The notes under the pieces were generated by a model. It was not told the DNA's origin. It searched no databases and worked only from the letters and a program-made list of their open reading frames with translations. Below, one piece after another: positions 13,989-20,025 of a DNA stretch of 20,025 nt. The first letter of the stretch is position 1; every line of letters starts with the position of its first letter. A program made the translations under genes and the position numbers. The stretch is from positions 1-20,025 of the forward strand of contig JAJDVB010000177.1 of NCBI GenBank assembly GCA_022826345.1, given 5' to 3'. This DNA is from Alphaproteobacteria bacterium. Lineage in GTDB: Bacteria > Pseudomonadota > Alphaproteobacteria > UBA828.

Positions 13989-15029
13989 ATGCTGTGGCGA
14001 ACATCCATCATGACACTGGCAGCCTGTGCGCTTGCGCTCGGTATCGTCAGTGCCGCGAGCGCGAAGGACACGGTCCGGGTCGCGCACTTCAGCTGGCCGG
14101 GCTACGGCTTCCTCCATATCGCCAAGGCGAAGGGGATGCTGCCCGAGAACATGGACCTCGAAATCTCGATCATCGAGGACCCGGTGCAGAGCATGGGCCT
14201 GCTCGCGAGCGGCCAGCTCGACATCGTGACCAGCACCATCGAGTTCGGCCCCATCGCGCTCGCCGAAGACATGCCGGTGAAGCTGCTCGGCCTTACCAAC
14301 CTCGGCAACGGCTCGGACCGCATCATCGTGGGCCCCGACATCAAGGAGCCGGGGGACCTCAGGGGCAAGAAGGTCGGCGTCATCGAAGGCGGGCTGTCGC
14401 AGATCTACATGGCGATCTGGCTCGAGCAACAGGGCATCAAGTGGAACGAAGTGCAGATGGTGAACCTCTTCCCGGATGCCGCCGCAGCCGCGATGATAGC
14501 GGGTCAGCTCGACGCCGCAGAGCTCTGGGACCCCTACGGCCCGCAGGTGCTGGAGGAGCTTCCCGGCTCGCGCGAGATGAGTCATTCCGGCGAGGAATAC
14601 TGGCTCAAGGAGGGCCTGATCGCCGACGCCATCTTCGTCTCCGACGCGTTCATCGCGGAGCACCGCGACCTGCTGGTGGCACTGATCAAGGCCCGCTACG
14701 AGGCGGTCGAGTGGTGGCGCGAGAACCCGACGGAGGGTAACGCGATGATCGACGAGGTGCTGCAGTGGGGCGTCGCGGAGATAGAGCCGATCCTCGGCGG
14801 CGTGAACAACCCCGACGACGGCACGCTCTATATGTACACTCTGGAGGAATCGGCGCAGTTCTGCGGCGTTGCCGAGGGCGAGCCGCCCTTCGGCCAGCGC
14901 AACGGCCAGCTCACCGACCACTGGGAGCTCACCAACAAGTGGTGGTTGACCTTCGGCCTGATGACCGAGACGGTTGATCCGGCGGTGGGGATCGATTGCT
15001 CGATCCTCAAGGACGCGCTCGGCGGGTAA
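13989..15029 (+). CDS. Periplasmic substrate-binding protein, NMT1/SsuA-like
   Basis: This is a protein of 346 residues. Residues 1-25 are a Sec signal peptide (basic start, hydrophobic core TLAACALALGIV, cleavage probably after ASA at 23-25). The mature protein opens with TVRVAHFSWPGYGFLHIAKAKG in two parts characteristic of NMT1/THI5-like proteins: VRVAHFSWPGYG then FLHIAKAKGML. It continues with LLASGQLDIVTSTIEF (71-86) and DAAAAAMIAGQLDAAELWDP (163-182), the usual ligand-contact segments. Aromatic residues (Trp36, Tyr39, Trp180, Tyr183) would suit a flat ring ligand. Cys292 and Cys337 could form a disulfide near the C-terminus. It delivers substrate to the importer encoded directly upstream. 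It lies 43 bases from the ATPase gene, with a GGGAG ribosome site. The exact ligand cannot be read from sequence. Confidence 0.93.
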   Translation: MLWRTSIMTLAACALALGIVSAASAKDTVRVAHFSWPGYGFLHIAKAKGMLPENMDLEISIIEDPVQSMGLLASGQLDIVTSTIEFGPIALAEDMPVKLLGLTNLGNGSDRIIVGPDIKEPGDLRGKKVGVIEGGLSQIYMAIWLEQQGIKWNEVQMVNLFPDAAAAAMIAGQLDAAELWDPYGPQVLEELPGSREMSHSGEEYWLKEGLIADAIFVSDAFIAEHRDLLVALIKARYEAVEWWRENPTEGNAMIDEVLQWGVAEIEPILGGVNNPDDGTLYMYTLEESAQFCGVAEGEPPFGQRNGQLTDHWELTNKWWLTFGLMTETVDPAVGIDCSILKDALGG

Positions 15030-15038
15030 GGTTGGGGT

Positions 15039-15067
15039 GCGGGCGGCACCACCGCGGTGCTGCCCGC
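15039..15067 (+). promoter_or_regulatory. Intercistronic hairpin between binding protein and monooxygenase genes
   Basis: The arm 15039-15050 pairs with 15056-15067 over 12 base pairs, all Watson-Crick except one G-U, around a five-base loop. No T-tract follows, so it is not a classic terminator. It lies between the stop of the binding-protein gene and the ribosome site of the monooxygenase gene. It could protect the upstream mRNA from 3' decay, act as a processing point or cause partial termination, giving different levels of the two products. Confidence 0.55.
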
Positions 15068-15098
15068 CTCGCCCGGCACCGACCAGGGAGACGATCGA

Positions 15099-16619
15099 AT
15101 GGCGCTGCTTGAGATGCACGAATGGTACGACCTCGCGCGGGATACCAACTGGACTCCCGGCTACGTCGCCGAAGAGGAGATCTTCCCGCCGGACTTCAGC
15201 GATCCCTTCGGGATTCCGGTCGAGCAGTGGGAGACCTTCGACGAGCCCTACAAGGTCTGCTACCGGGACTATGTCGAGACCCAGCGCGACAAGGACATCG
15301 GCGCCTATTCCGTGAAGTCGGCGCTGGCGCGCGCGGACTTCTTCAAGAAGGCCTCACCGCACTGGAAGGCGCTGCTCGCGCTGCACTTCAGCCCGATCGG
15401 CTTCGCCGAGTTCCATTCGGCCTCCGCCTTCGCCCGCATGACCCGGTTCTCCCGCGCGCCGGGGATGCGCAACATGGCGACCTTCGGCACCCTGGACGAA
15501 ATGCGTCACGGCCAGATCCAGATGTATTTCGCCTACGAGTTCATCAAGCACGACGGCGTGTTCGACTGGGCGCACAAGTCGTCCAAGACCGAGAACTGGA
15601 TCATCATCAGCCTGCGCCATGCGCTAGACGACATCGAGCACACGCGAGATGCCATCAGCGCCGCGATCATGACCAACTTCGCCTTCGAGCAGGGCTTCAC
15701 CAACCTGCAGTTCATCGGCCTCTCGGCGGACGCCGCGAAGGCCGGCGACCACACCTTCGCCACCATGCTGCAGAGCATCCAGACCGACGAGGCACGGCAC
15801 GCGCAGATCGGCACCCCGCTCATCAGCATCATGATCGAGAACGGGCGCAAGGCGGAGGCGCAGCAGCTGGTCGATATCGGCTTCTGGCGCATCTGGAAGC
15901 AGTTCTCGGCCTTGAGCGGCATCTCCATGGACTACTACACGCCGCTGGAGTTCCGCGAGCACTCGCTCAAGGAGTTCATGCACGAGTGGGTGGTCGACCA
16001 GTTCGCCCGCAACATGAAGGCGATCGGGCTCGACCTGCCGTGGTACTGGGACTACTTCCTCCACGATATCGAGACCTTCCACCATTGCCAGCAGATCGGC
16101 ATTTACGTCTATCGCGCGACCCAATGGTGGCGGCCCATCGCCTGCGTCTCGCCGGCCGAGCGCGACTGGCTCGAAGAGAAATATCCGGGCTGGAACGACA
16201 CCTACGGCAAGTGCTGGGACGTGGTGATCGACAACATCCGCAATGGCCGCTTCGAGAAGACGGTGCCCGAGGTCCCGCCGCTGATCTGCAACATGTGCGG
16301 GCTGGAGGTGACCGGAATCGCCGGCGTCGGCCGCCGTGCGAACGGCCGCACGTGGAACGCGACCGACTTCCACCTCGACCACGAGGGCCGGCGCTATCAC
16401 TTCTGCTCCGAGCCCTGCAAGTGGGTCTTCGAGCTGGAGCCCGCCCGCTACCAGGGGCACCGCAGCATCATCGACCGCCTGCTGGACGGCACCGTGCCGC
16501 CGGGCCCCGATGGCTTCTACGAGTACATGGGCCAGAGCGTCCCGGAGCGCGGCGTCTGCGGCTACGACTACCAGTGGATAGACGGCTACGACGTGCCGCG
16601 TGCCGCGGCGGCGGAGTAG
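15099..16619 (+). CDS. tmoA: Soluble diiron monooxygenase, alpha (catalytic) subunit, TmoA-like
   Basis: This is a protein of 506 residues, like toluene-4-monooxygenase TmoA (500). The six diiron ligands fall at exactly the numbering known for that family: Glu104 (GFAE), Glu134 and His137 (DEMRH), Glu197 (FAFE), Glu231 and His234 (DEARH). Other pocket and gate positions are kept (Ile100, Gln141, Phe196, Thr201, Phe205, Gln228). Changes are Ala at 103 (Gly in TmoA) and Leu at 176 (Phe in TmoA), which would reshape the pocket. The C-terminal domain has CNMC (397-400) and FCSEPC (435-440), a zinc-type YHS motif seen in phenol hydroxylases and not in TmoA. It activates O2 to hydroxylate an aromatic ring. 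ATG at 15099 has AGGGAG eight bases upstream. The symbol marks the family only; the substrate is unlikely to be toluene given the context. Confidence 0.96.
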   Translation: MALLEMHEWYDLARDTNWTPGYVAEEEIFPPDFSDPFGIPVEQWETFDEPYKVCYRDYVETQRDKDIGAYSVKSALARADFFKKASPHWKALLALHFSPIGFAEFHSASAFARMTRFSRAPGMRNMATFGTLDEMRHGQIQMYFAYEFIKHDGVFDWAHKSSKTENWIIISLRHALDDIEHTRDAISAAIMTNFAFEQGFTNLQFIGLSADAAKAGDHTFATMLQSIQTDEARHAQIGTPLISIMIENGRKAEAQQLVDIGFWRIWKQFSALSGISMDYYTPLEFREHSLKEFMHEWVVDQFARNMKAIGLDLPWYWDYFLHDIETFHHCQQIGIYVYRATQWWRPIACVSPAERDWLEEKYPGWNDTYGKCWDVVIDNIRNGRFEKTVPEVPPLICNMCGLEVTGIAGVGRRANGRTWNATDFHLDHEGRRYHFCSEPCKWVFELEPARYQGHRSIIDRLLDGTVPPGPDGFYEYMGQSVPERGVCGYDYQWIDGYDVPRAAAAE

Positions 16620-16628
16620 GGGCGCGCA

Positions 16629-16889
16629 ATGGCCGACATCCCGCTCGCCGTCCTGCTCGAGGGCGACTACGGCTACAAGGTTCAGGTCTTCGACACCGAC
16701 GACACCATGGCGGCGCTGGCGGAGAAGGTCGCGGACCAGGTCGCAGGCGTCCTGGTGGCGCCGTTCCCGCCCGGGGCGGTTCTCGAGGTCCGCGTGCAGG
16801 GCAGCGACGAGCCGCTCCCCGACGAACTCACCATCGCCGATGCCGGCTTCGTCGAGATGGAGTCCCTCGAAATCTACCGCGCCGGCTGA
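16629..16889 (+). CDS. tmoB: Diiron monooxygenase gamma subunit, TmoB-like
   Basis: This is a protein of 86 residues, the length of TmoB (about 84). It has the ubiquitin-like layout of this subunit: a beta-strand opening (PLAVLLEGDYGYKVQVFDT), the conserved helix DDTMAALAEKVADQVAG, then strands ending with DELTIADAGFVEMESLEIY. The pair TIAxAG near residue 68 is shared with TmoB. It packs on the alpha subunit in the (alpha-beta-gamma)2 hydroxylase. Start ATG 16629 lies nine bases after the alpha stop, with a GGAG site spanning that stop. In the usual tmo order the next gene would be the Rieske ferredoxin tmoC; here it is absent and the effector gene follows directly. Confidence 0.92.
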   Translation: MADIPLAVLLEGDYGYKVQVFDTDDTMAALAEKVADQVAGVLVAPFPPGAVLEVRVQGSDEPLPDELTIADAGFVEMESLEIYRAG

Positions 16890-16915
16890 ACAGGTTGCGA
16901 AAGGAGTAGTCGAGA

Positions 16916-17209
16916 ATGACGACGGCAGACGACGCCGGCAATCTGGTGGGCCCCGTGATGCGCGCGGGCGATATCGCGGACGCGGTGCTCGAAGCGATCC
17001 AGGAGGACAACGAGGGGCGTGAGGTCTTCACCGAGACCCACGCATCCTACGTCAGGATCAAGGTCGCGGACGAGTGCTTCGTGCGCTTCGAGACGGTGGG
17101 CGAGGTGCTCGGCCGCACCGTCACCCGCGGCGACATCGAGGCGAACATGCCGAGCTTCGCAGGGTTCATCCGCACCGAGCCGGACGGCATCCGGTTCGTC
17201 GCGCGCTAG
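16916..17209 (+). CDS. tmoD: Diiron monooxygenase effector (coupling) protein, TmoD-like
   Basis: This is a protein of 97 residues of the MmoB/DmpM effector family, similar in length to TmoD (103). Shared landmarks are VGPVMRAGDIADAVLEAIQE (11-30) with the family signature VGPxxRAGD, ASYVRIKV (42-49), and SFAGFIRTEPDGIRF (80-94). Effector proteins have no cofactor; they bind the hydroxylase near the diiron site and couple O2 activation to substrate hydroxylation. Start ATG 16916 has AAGGAG nine bases upstream. It lies 26 bases after tmoB and 11 bases before tmoE, so the four genes are surely co-transcribed. Confidence 0.94.
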   Translation: MTTADDAGNLVGPVMRAGDIADAVLEAIQEDNEGREVFTETHASYVRIKVADECFVRFETVGEVLGRTVTRGDIEANMPSFAGFIRTEPDGIRFVAR

Positions 17210-17220
17210 GGGGTAGTACC

Positions 17221-18210
17221 GTGACGGTCGAAGTCAAAGGCATGAAGACGTGGAGCGGCCTCGCCAAGAGCCGGCGGCGGCCCAGCGAGTACGAAGTCGT
17301 CACCACCAACCTGCAGACCCGTACGCGGTTCCCGGACCAGGCCTACGAGCTCTCGCCGGCGCCGCTGCTGGGCATGAACGAGTTCTACAAGGTCAACGTC
17401 TCGGAGAGCCCGCTGCAGCACCCGGACTGGGAGGGCTATCGCGATCCCGACGAGATGATCTACCGCGTCTACACGCGGATTCAGGACCAGCAGGAGCAGT
17501 ACGTCGACGGCCTGCTCGACGAGCACAACGAGATCGGCCACGACGCGACGCTCTCCGACGCTTGGCTCGACGTGCTGGAGCGGCTCTACACGCCCCGGCG
17601 CTTCCTGCAGATGGCGCTGCAGATGGGGGCGGCCTATCTGGTGCAGATCGCGCCGGCGAGCACGATCACCGCCTGCGCCGGCTTTCAGGACGGCGACGAG
17701 TTCCGCTGGCTTTCGCGCTGTGCCTACCGCGCACGCGAGCTGCAGCGGGCGCATCCTTCGCGTGGCTTTGGGGAGACCGAGCGCCAGACCTGGGAGGAGG
17801 AGCCCGCCTGGCAGGGCTTCCGCGCGCTCTTGGAGAAGACCCTCGCAACCTACGACTGGGGCGAGCACTTCGTCGCGCTCAACCTGGTGGCGAAGCCGGC
17901 GGCGGACGAAGCGCACCGGCAGCTCGGCCGCATCGGGCGCCGCTTCGACGACGGGCTGCTCGGGCTGCTGGCCGACAACCAGATGCGGGACAGCGAGCGC
18001 TCGCGGCGCTGGAGCGCGGCGCTGGTCGCGTTCGCGCTGGAGAACGAGGGCAACGCCGCTGTGCTCAACGACTGGATCGAGAAGTGGATGCCGCTCGCGC
18101 GCGATGCAGTCACCGCCTACTGCGGCGCCCTGCCGGAGCAGGACGACGCGGCGGACATGGCGCTCGCCGCGGTCGAGGCCTTCCACCGGAGCCTCGGCCT
18201 CGACGCCTGA
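17221..18210 (+). CDS. tmoE: Soluble diiron monooxygenase, beta subunit, TmoE-like
   Basis: This is a protein of 329 residues, matching TmoE in length. It has a ferritin-like helical fold without iron ligands. Segments conserved with TmoE include MKTWSGLAKSRRRPSEYEVV (8-27), ESPLQHPDWEGYRDPDEMIY, APASTITACAGFQDGDEFRW, YDWGEHFVALNLVAKP and DWIEKWMPLA. It builds the hydroxylase dimer interface with the alpha subunit. The GTG at 17221 is chosen over the in-frame ATG at 17242 because it gives the family-length N-terminus and has AGGGGG upstream, within the end of tmoD. It is the last gene of the operon; a hairpin starts five bases after its stop. No reductase gene follows, unlike in tmoABCDEF. 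Confidence 0.94.
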   Translation: MTVEVKGMKTWSGLAKSRRRPSEYEVVTTNLQTRTRFPDQAYELSPAPLLGMNEFYKVNVSESPLQHPDWEGYRDPDEMIYRVYTRIQDQQEQYVDGLLDEHNEIGHDATLSDAWLDVLERLYTPRRFLQMALQMGAAYLVQIAPASTITACAGFQDGDEFRWLSRCAYRARELQRAHPSRGFGETERQTWEEEPAWQGFRALLEKTLATYDWGEHFVALNLVAKPAADEAHRQLGRIGRRFDDGLLGLLADNQMRDSERSRRWSAALVAFALENEGNAAVLNDWIEKWMPLARDAVTAYCGALPEQDDAADMALAAVEAFHRSLGLDA

Positions 18211-18214
18211 TTGG

Positions 18215-18236
18215 CGCGAGACTGAAGGGTCTCGCG
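18215..18236 (+). terminator. Hairpin after tmoE, candidate terminator
   Basis: CGCGAGAC (18215-18222) pairs perfectly with GTCTCGCG (18229-18236) around a six-base loop, starting five bases after the tmoE stop. Only a short TT follows, so it is a weak intrinsic terminator or an mRNA-end-protecting hairpin. Its place at the operon end supports the role. Confidence 0.5.
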
Positions 18237-18621
18237 TTCGGTACAAGGTCGTGCCAATCGTCTCGCGTAGGCTTGAGAGGGTGCGCGCGCGTCAGCTAAC
18301 GACGTGAACGTCGATCAGAGCCACGCGGACCATGACAGTGGTAAGAAATGCGGGTCAATTGGGAGTGTTGGCCGAGGCGAGGTATCAGCTCGCCCGGTGA
18401 ATGGGTTGCGCAATTTGACCGCTTGGGTGTAGGACAAGCCCGACTTGGGGCAGCCCAGATTCGACTATGGGCGTGGGGGGCAGACGACTCGCGTCCACCG
18501 CACATGCTCACCCTCCGGTGTGCGTTGTCCTCTCAGTGGAAGCACATTTTTTCTGGTCGACATCGAGGAGCCTTCAGTTGGCTATCGGCTCCGGAATTCA
18601 CCACTTGTAAGGAGTGATAGT
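18237..18621. other. Gene-free, compositionally mixed spacer
   Basis: I see no gene I can support in these 385 bases. Short frames exist (for example 18348-18617 on the plus strand) but have neither a ribosome site nor family features. Base composition falls in GC towards the 3' end, marking the change from the catabolic operon to the AT-richer orphan gene. A small dyad CGACG-TGAA-CGTCG lies at 18300-18313. A ribosome site, TAAGGAG, near 18608-18614 serves the next gene. Confidence 0.5.
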
Positions 18622-19119
18622 ATGGCCACTCGCGTAGTACCGTTTGAAGAACGAATACTTCCGTACTTCTTCAATACTAGTGGCAAGCTGTGTGCTGAAA
18701 GACTTTCGTCCATGATTCTAGTGATATTTGCGTGGGCTGGAACACTACTCTACGCATTCTCAAATGAGGCATGGCCGGGCATGCCTGGATTAATCTTGTC
18801 TTTGCTTATTGGGGGATTCGTTCCCGAGGTTCGTTTCGTAGTCCAACAAGCAGGAAAACGCCCGGCTTGGGGTGGGCTGAACCCGCTTGGCTGGGCTACC
18901 GACTATAATGGGCATCCATCTACACACCGTGTGAAAGTGATCGTCAGCGCTTTCCTCGGGGGCTTTGTGATCCTTGCCAGTACATTCGGGGGCACATCAG
19001 CGTCATCTTCAGGTGTAGAACTGGTCGGCCTCTGTCTCTTCTTTGTTCCTCAGGTGTTTACCTTGATCTTCGAAATAATTGAGCGCCGCGGCACTGTGAG
19101 GGGCTCCTCCAAAGTATAG
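18622..19119 (+). CDS. Small integral membrane protein, unrecognised
   Basis: This is a protein of 165 residues with four likely membrane segments: about 31-46 (MILVIFAWAGTLLYAF), 54-70, 104-123 and 132-152. A polar loop lies between the second and third, with Pro, Gly and Trp (RPAWGGLNPLGWATD). It has no signal peptide and no motif I can tie to a family. The ATG at 18622 is well supported by TAAGGAG eight bases upstream; the frame is open further 5' but without a start signal. GC content is clearly lower than in all neighbours, and codons ending in A or T are common, so it is probably a recent arrival. It is not coupled to any neighbour. No function is proposed. Confidence 0.75.
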   Translation: MATRVVPFEERILPYFFNTSGKLCAERLSSMILVIFAWAGTLLYAFSNEAWPGMPGLILSLLIGGFVPEVRFVVQQAGKRPAWGGLNPLGWATDYNGHPSTHRVKVIVSAFLGGFVILASTFGGTSASSSGVELVGLCLFFVPQVFTLIFEIIERRGTVRGSSKV

Positions 19120-19197
19120 CAAGAGACGAGTTGCAATATATAGATGCGTGGCCGCAGAGTCAGATGCTGCAAGTGGTGAGTATTCTGGGCTACACCC

Positions 19198-19887
19198 TCA
19201 CCACGGGATGATCGTGCGCTCGGGCGCGTGCCAGAAAGCGGGCTGGGCGCCGGGTTCGACAGGCTCAACCTGATCGATCCGCTCGATCAGGGCAGCGGCG
19301 GCGTCCTCCGGCGGTCGTGCCTCGTGGCGCTCGTCCTCGAAGGTCATGGCGGTCGCCACCATGCCGGGGTGCAGGACGACGGCGGCGATGCCGCGCTTCG
19401 CCAGATCGTGGGCGAGGTTGACCGCCACCATGTTGGCGGCGCACTTGGAGATGCGGTAGCCGTAGAGCCCGCCCGAGCGGTTGTCGCCCAGCGAGCCGAT
19501 CCGGCTGGTGATGAGGGCGACCGTCGAGCCCGGCTTGAGGCGGCCCAGCAGCGCCTCGGTTACGCGCAGGGGCCCGAGCGTGTTGACCTCGATCTGCCGC
19601 CGGATAGCGTCGTAGTCGAGCGCGCCGAGTGTGTCGCGCTCTGCGATCCCGGCGTTGTTGATGAGAACATCAATGGTGGTGTCCGTGCCGGCGAGACGCT
19701 CGGCGAGTCCTCGCACCGCCTCGTCAGAGGTTACGTCCACGCCGGGCACGACCCGGATTCCGAGCGCCCGTAGCGCGTCCGACTCGCCCAGGCAAGCCGC
19801 GATCACGTCGTCGCCGCGCGCGTGACAGGCGCGGCAGAGCGCGTTGCCGATGCCGCGGTCGGCGCCCGTGACCAGGACGACGCTCAC
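19198..19887 (-). CDS. Short-chain dehydrogenase/reductase
   Basis: This is a protein of 229 residues with a Rossmann-fold SDR core. The nucleotide-binding motif is TGADRGIG (7-14), followed by NNAG (about 77-80), the catalytic Ser in LITSRIGSLG, and the active-site YGYRISK (YxxxK). It is short and ends soon after HPGMVATAM, in the manner of the C-factor/CsgA-like SDR group. It uses NAD(P)(H) on an unknown alcohol or ketone. The start is a GTG at 19887 with no clear ribosome site. It faces the catabolic operon and is separated from it by the orphan membrane protein gene, so a link to the pathway is not shown. Its 3' part contains a perfect hairpin, listed separately. Confidence 0.93.
   Translation of the reverse strand: MSVVLVTGADRGIGNALCRACHARGDDVIAACLGESDALRALGIRVVPGVDVTSDEAVRGLAERLAGTDTTIDVLINNAGIAERDTLGALDYDAIRRQIEVNTLGPLRVTEALLGRLKPGSTVALITSRIGSLGDNRSGGLYGYRISKCAANMVAVNLAHDLAKRGIAAVVLHPGMVATAMTFEDERHEARPPEDAAAALIERIDQVEPVEPGAQPAFWHAPERTIIPW
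19256..19291. repeat. REP-like patch inside the dehydrogenase gene
   Basis: CCTGATCGA (19269-19277) pairs perfectly with TCGATCAGG (19283-19291) around a five-base loop. It is preceded by TTCGACAGGCTCAACC, which resembles a phrase I recall from short palindromic repeats in several proteobacterial genomes. It encodes the C-terminal stretch ERIDQVEPVEPG. This could be a repeat absorbed into the coding sequence or chance. Confidence 0.35.
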
Positions 19888-20025
19888 GGGGAGACGACCG
19901 GCGGCCTAAGCGCTATCCGACGTACTGGCCCGAGAGACACCCACAAAACCCCGAACCCCCACACCCAAGTCGTGGGGGGACGAAAACGGCGCCCCCACAT
20001 TAACCAATACACCCCGCCCGGGAGG
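19888..20025. other. Gene-free end of window with a short hairpin
   Basis: There is no gene in the last 138 bases. CCCCCAC (19956-19962) pairs with GTGGGGG (19972-19978) around a nine-base loop. The tract is low in complexity, with runs of C and A. It may hold the promoter of the minus-strand dehydrogenase, but I see no convincing boxes. Confidence 0.4.

Noticed and set aside
15122..16909. Long plus-strand frame overlapping the monooxygenase alpha gene
   Set aside because: It is the +1 frame of tmoA, very rich in Arg; tmoA has exact ligand and length matches to its family.
18348..18617. Possible small gene of 89 codons
   Set aside because: No ribosome site, no family features, and it lies in a spacer with mixed composition.

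Overview
The window is GC-rich DNA with tightly packed genes, frequent GTG starts, one TTG start, and many start/stop overlaps. This composition and the gene families suggest a proteobacterium, most likely an alphaproteobacterium with a catabolic lifestyle. That placement is an inference, since no rRNA or other marker gene is present. I found no tRNA, rRNA, CRISPR array, insertion sequence or phage gene.

Layout. Positions 2-709 (+) are the 3' part of an unrecognised gene. Positions 710-1136 hold no gene but carry GC-rich inverted repeats. Positions 1137-10042 form one long minus-strand operon. In transcription order it encodes a PuuE-type polysaccharide-deacetylase-fold hydrolase; two proteins that look like the alpha and beta subunits of phenylphosphate synthase (a split PEP-synthase-like phosphotransferase); the FAD subunit of a molybdenum hydroxylase; a free-standing SRPBCC (CoxG-like) protein; the 2Fe-2S subunit; the molybdopterin subunit; and an HD-domain-like protein. 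Five successive junctions in this operon overlap by 4 or 14 bases. Positions 10043-10231 are a divergent control region. Positions 10232-18210 (+) run the other way: an Lrp/AsnC regulator, a protein made of three tandem RidA domains, an ABC importer of the SsuABC/TauABC/NMT1 type, and four genes of a soluble diiron monooxygenase (TmoA, TmoB, TmoD and TmoE homologues). A hairpin follows the last of these. Positions 18622-19119 (+) encode an AT-richer orphan membrane protein, and 19198-19887 (-) a short-chain dehydrogenase.

How it may work. The two divergent operons look like one catabolic island for a small aromatic, most likely an N-heterocycle such as a hydroxylated pyridine or related azaarene. 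The importer and regulator would handle uptake and sensing. Two mechanistically different hydroxylases (water-derived oxygen through Mo, O2-derived oxygen through diiron) would oxidise the ring. The PEP-synthase-like pair would activate the substrate by ATP-dependent phosphorylation. The PuuE-like hydrolase and the triple RidA could process ring-opened amides, imines or enamines. From memory and unverified, the combination of Mo hydroxylase, separate SRPBCC subunit, PEP-utilising protein and pyruvate-phosphate-dikinase-like protein matches the 3-hydroxypyridine dehydrogenase cluster reported in Ensifer adhaerens HP1. Also from memory, a Tmo-like diiron enzyme hydroxylates 2-hydroxypyridine in Burkholderia sp. 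MAK1. What looks unusual here is finding both on one island with a triple-RidA protein, while the diiron enzyme lacks its usual Rieske ferredoxin and reductase genes. No ring-cleavage dioxygenase is visible, so the pathway must be completed elsewhere.
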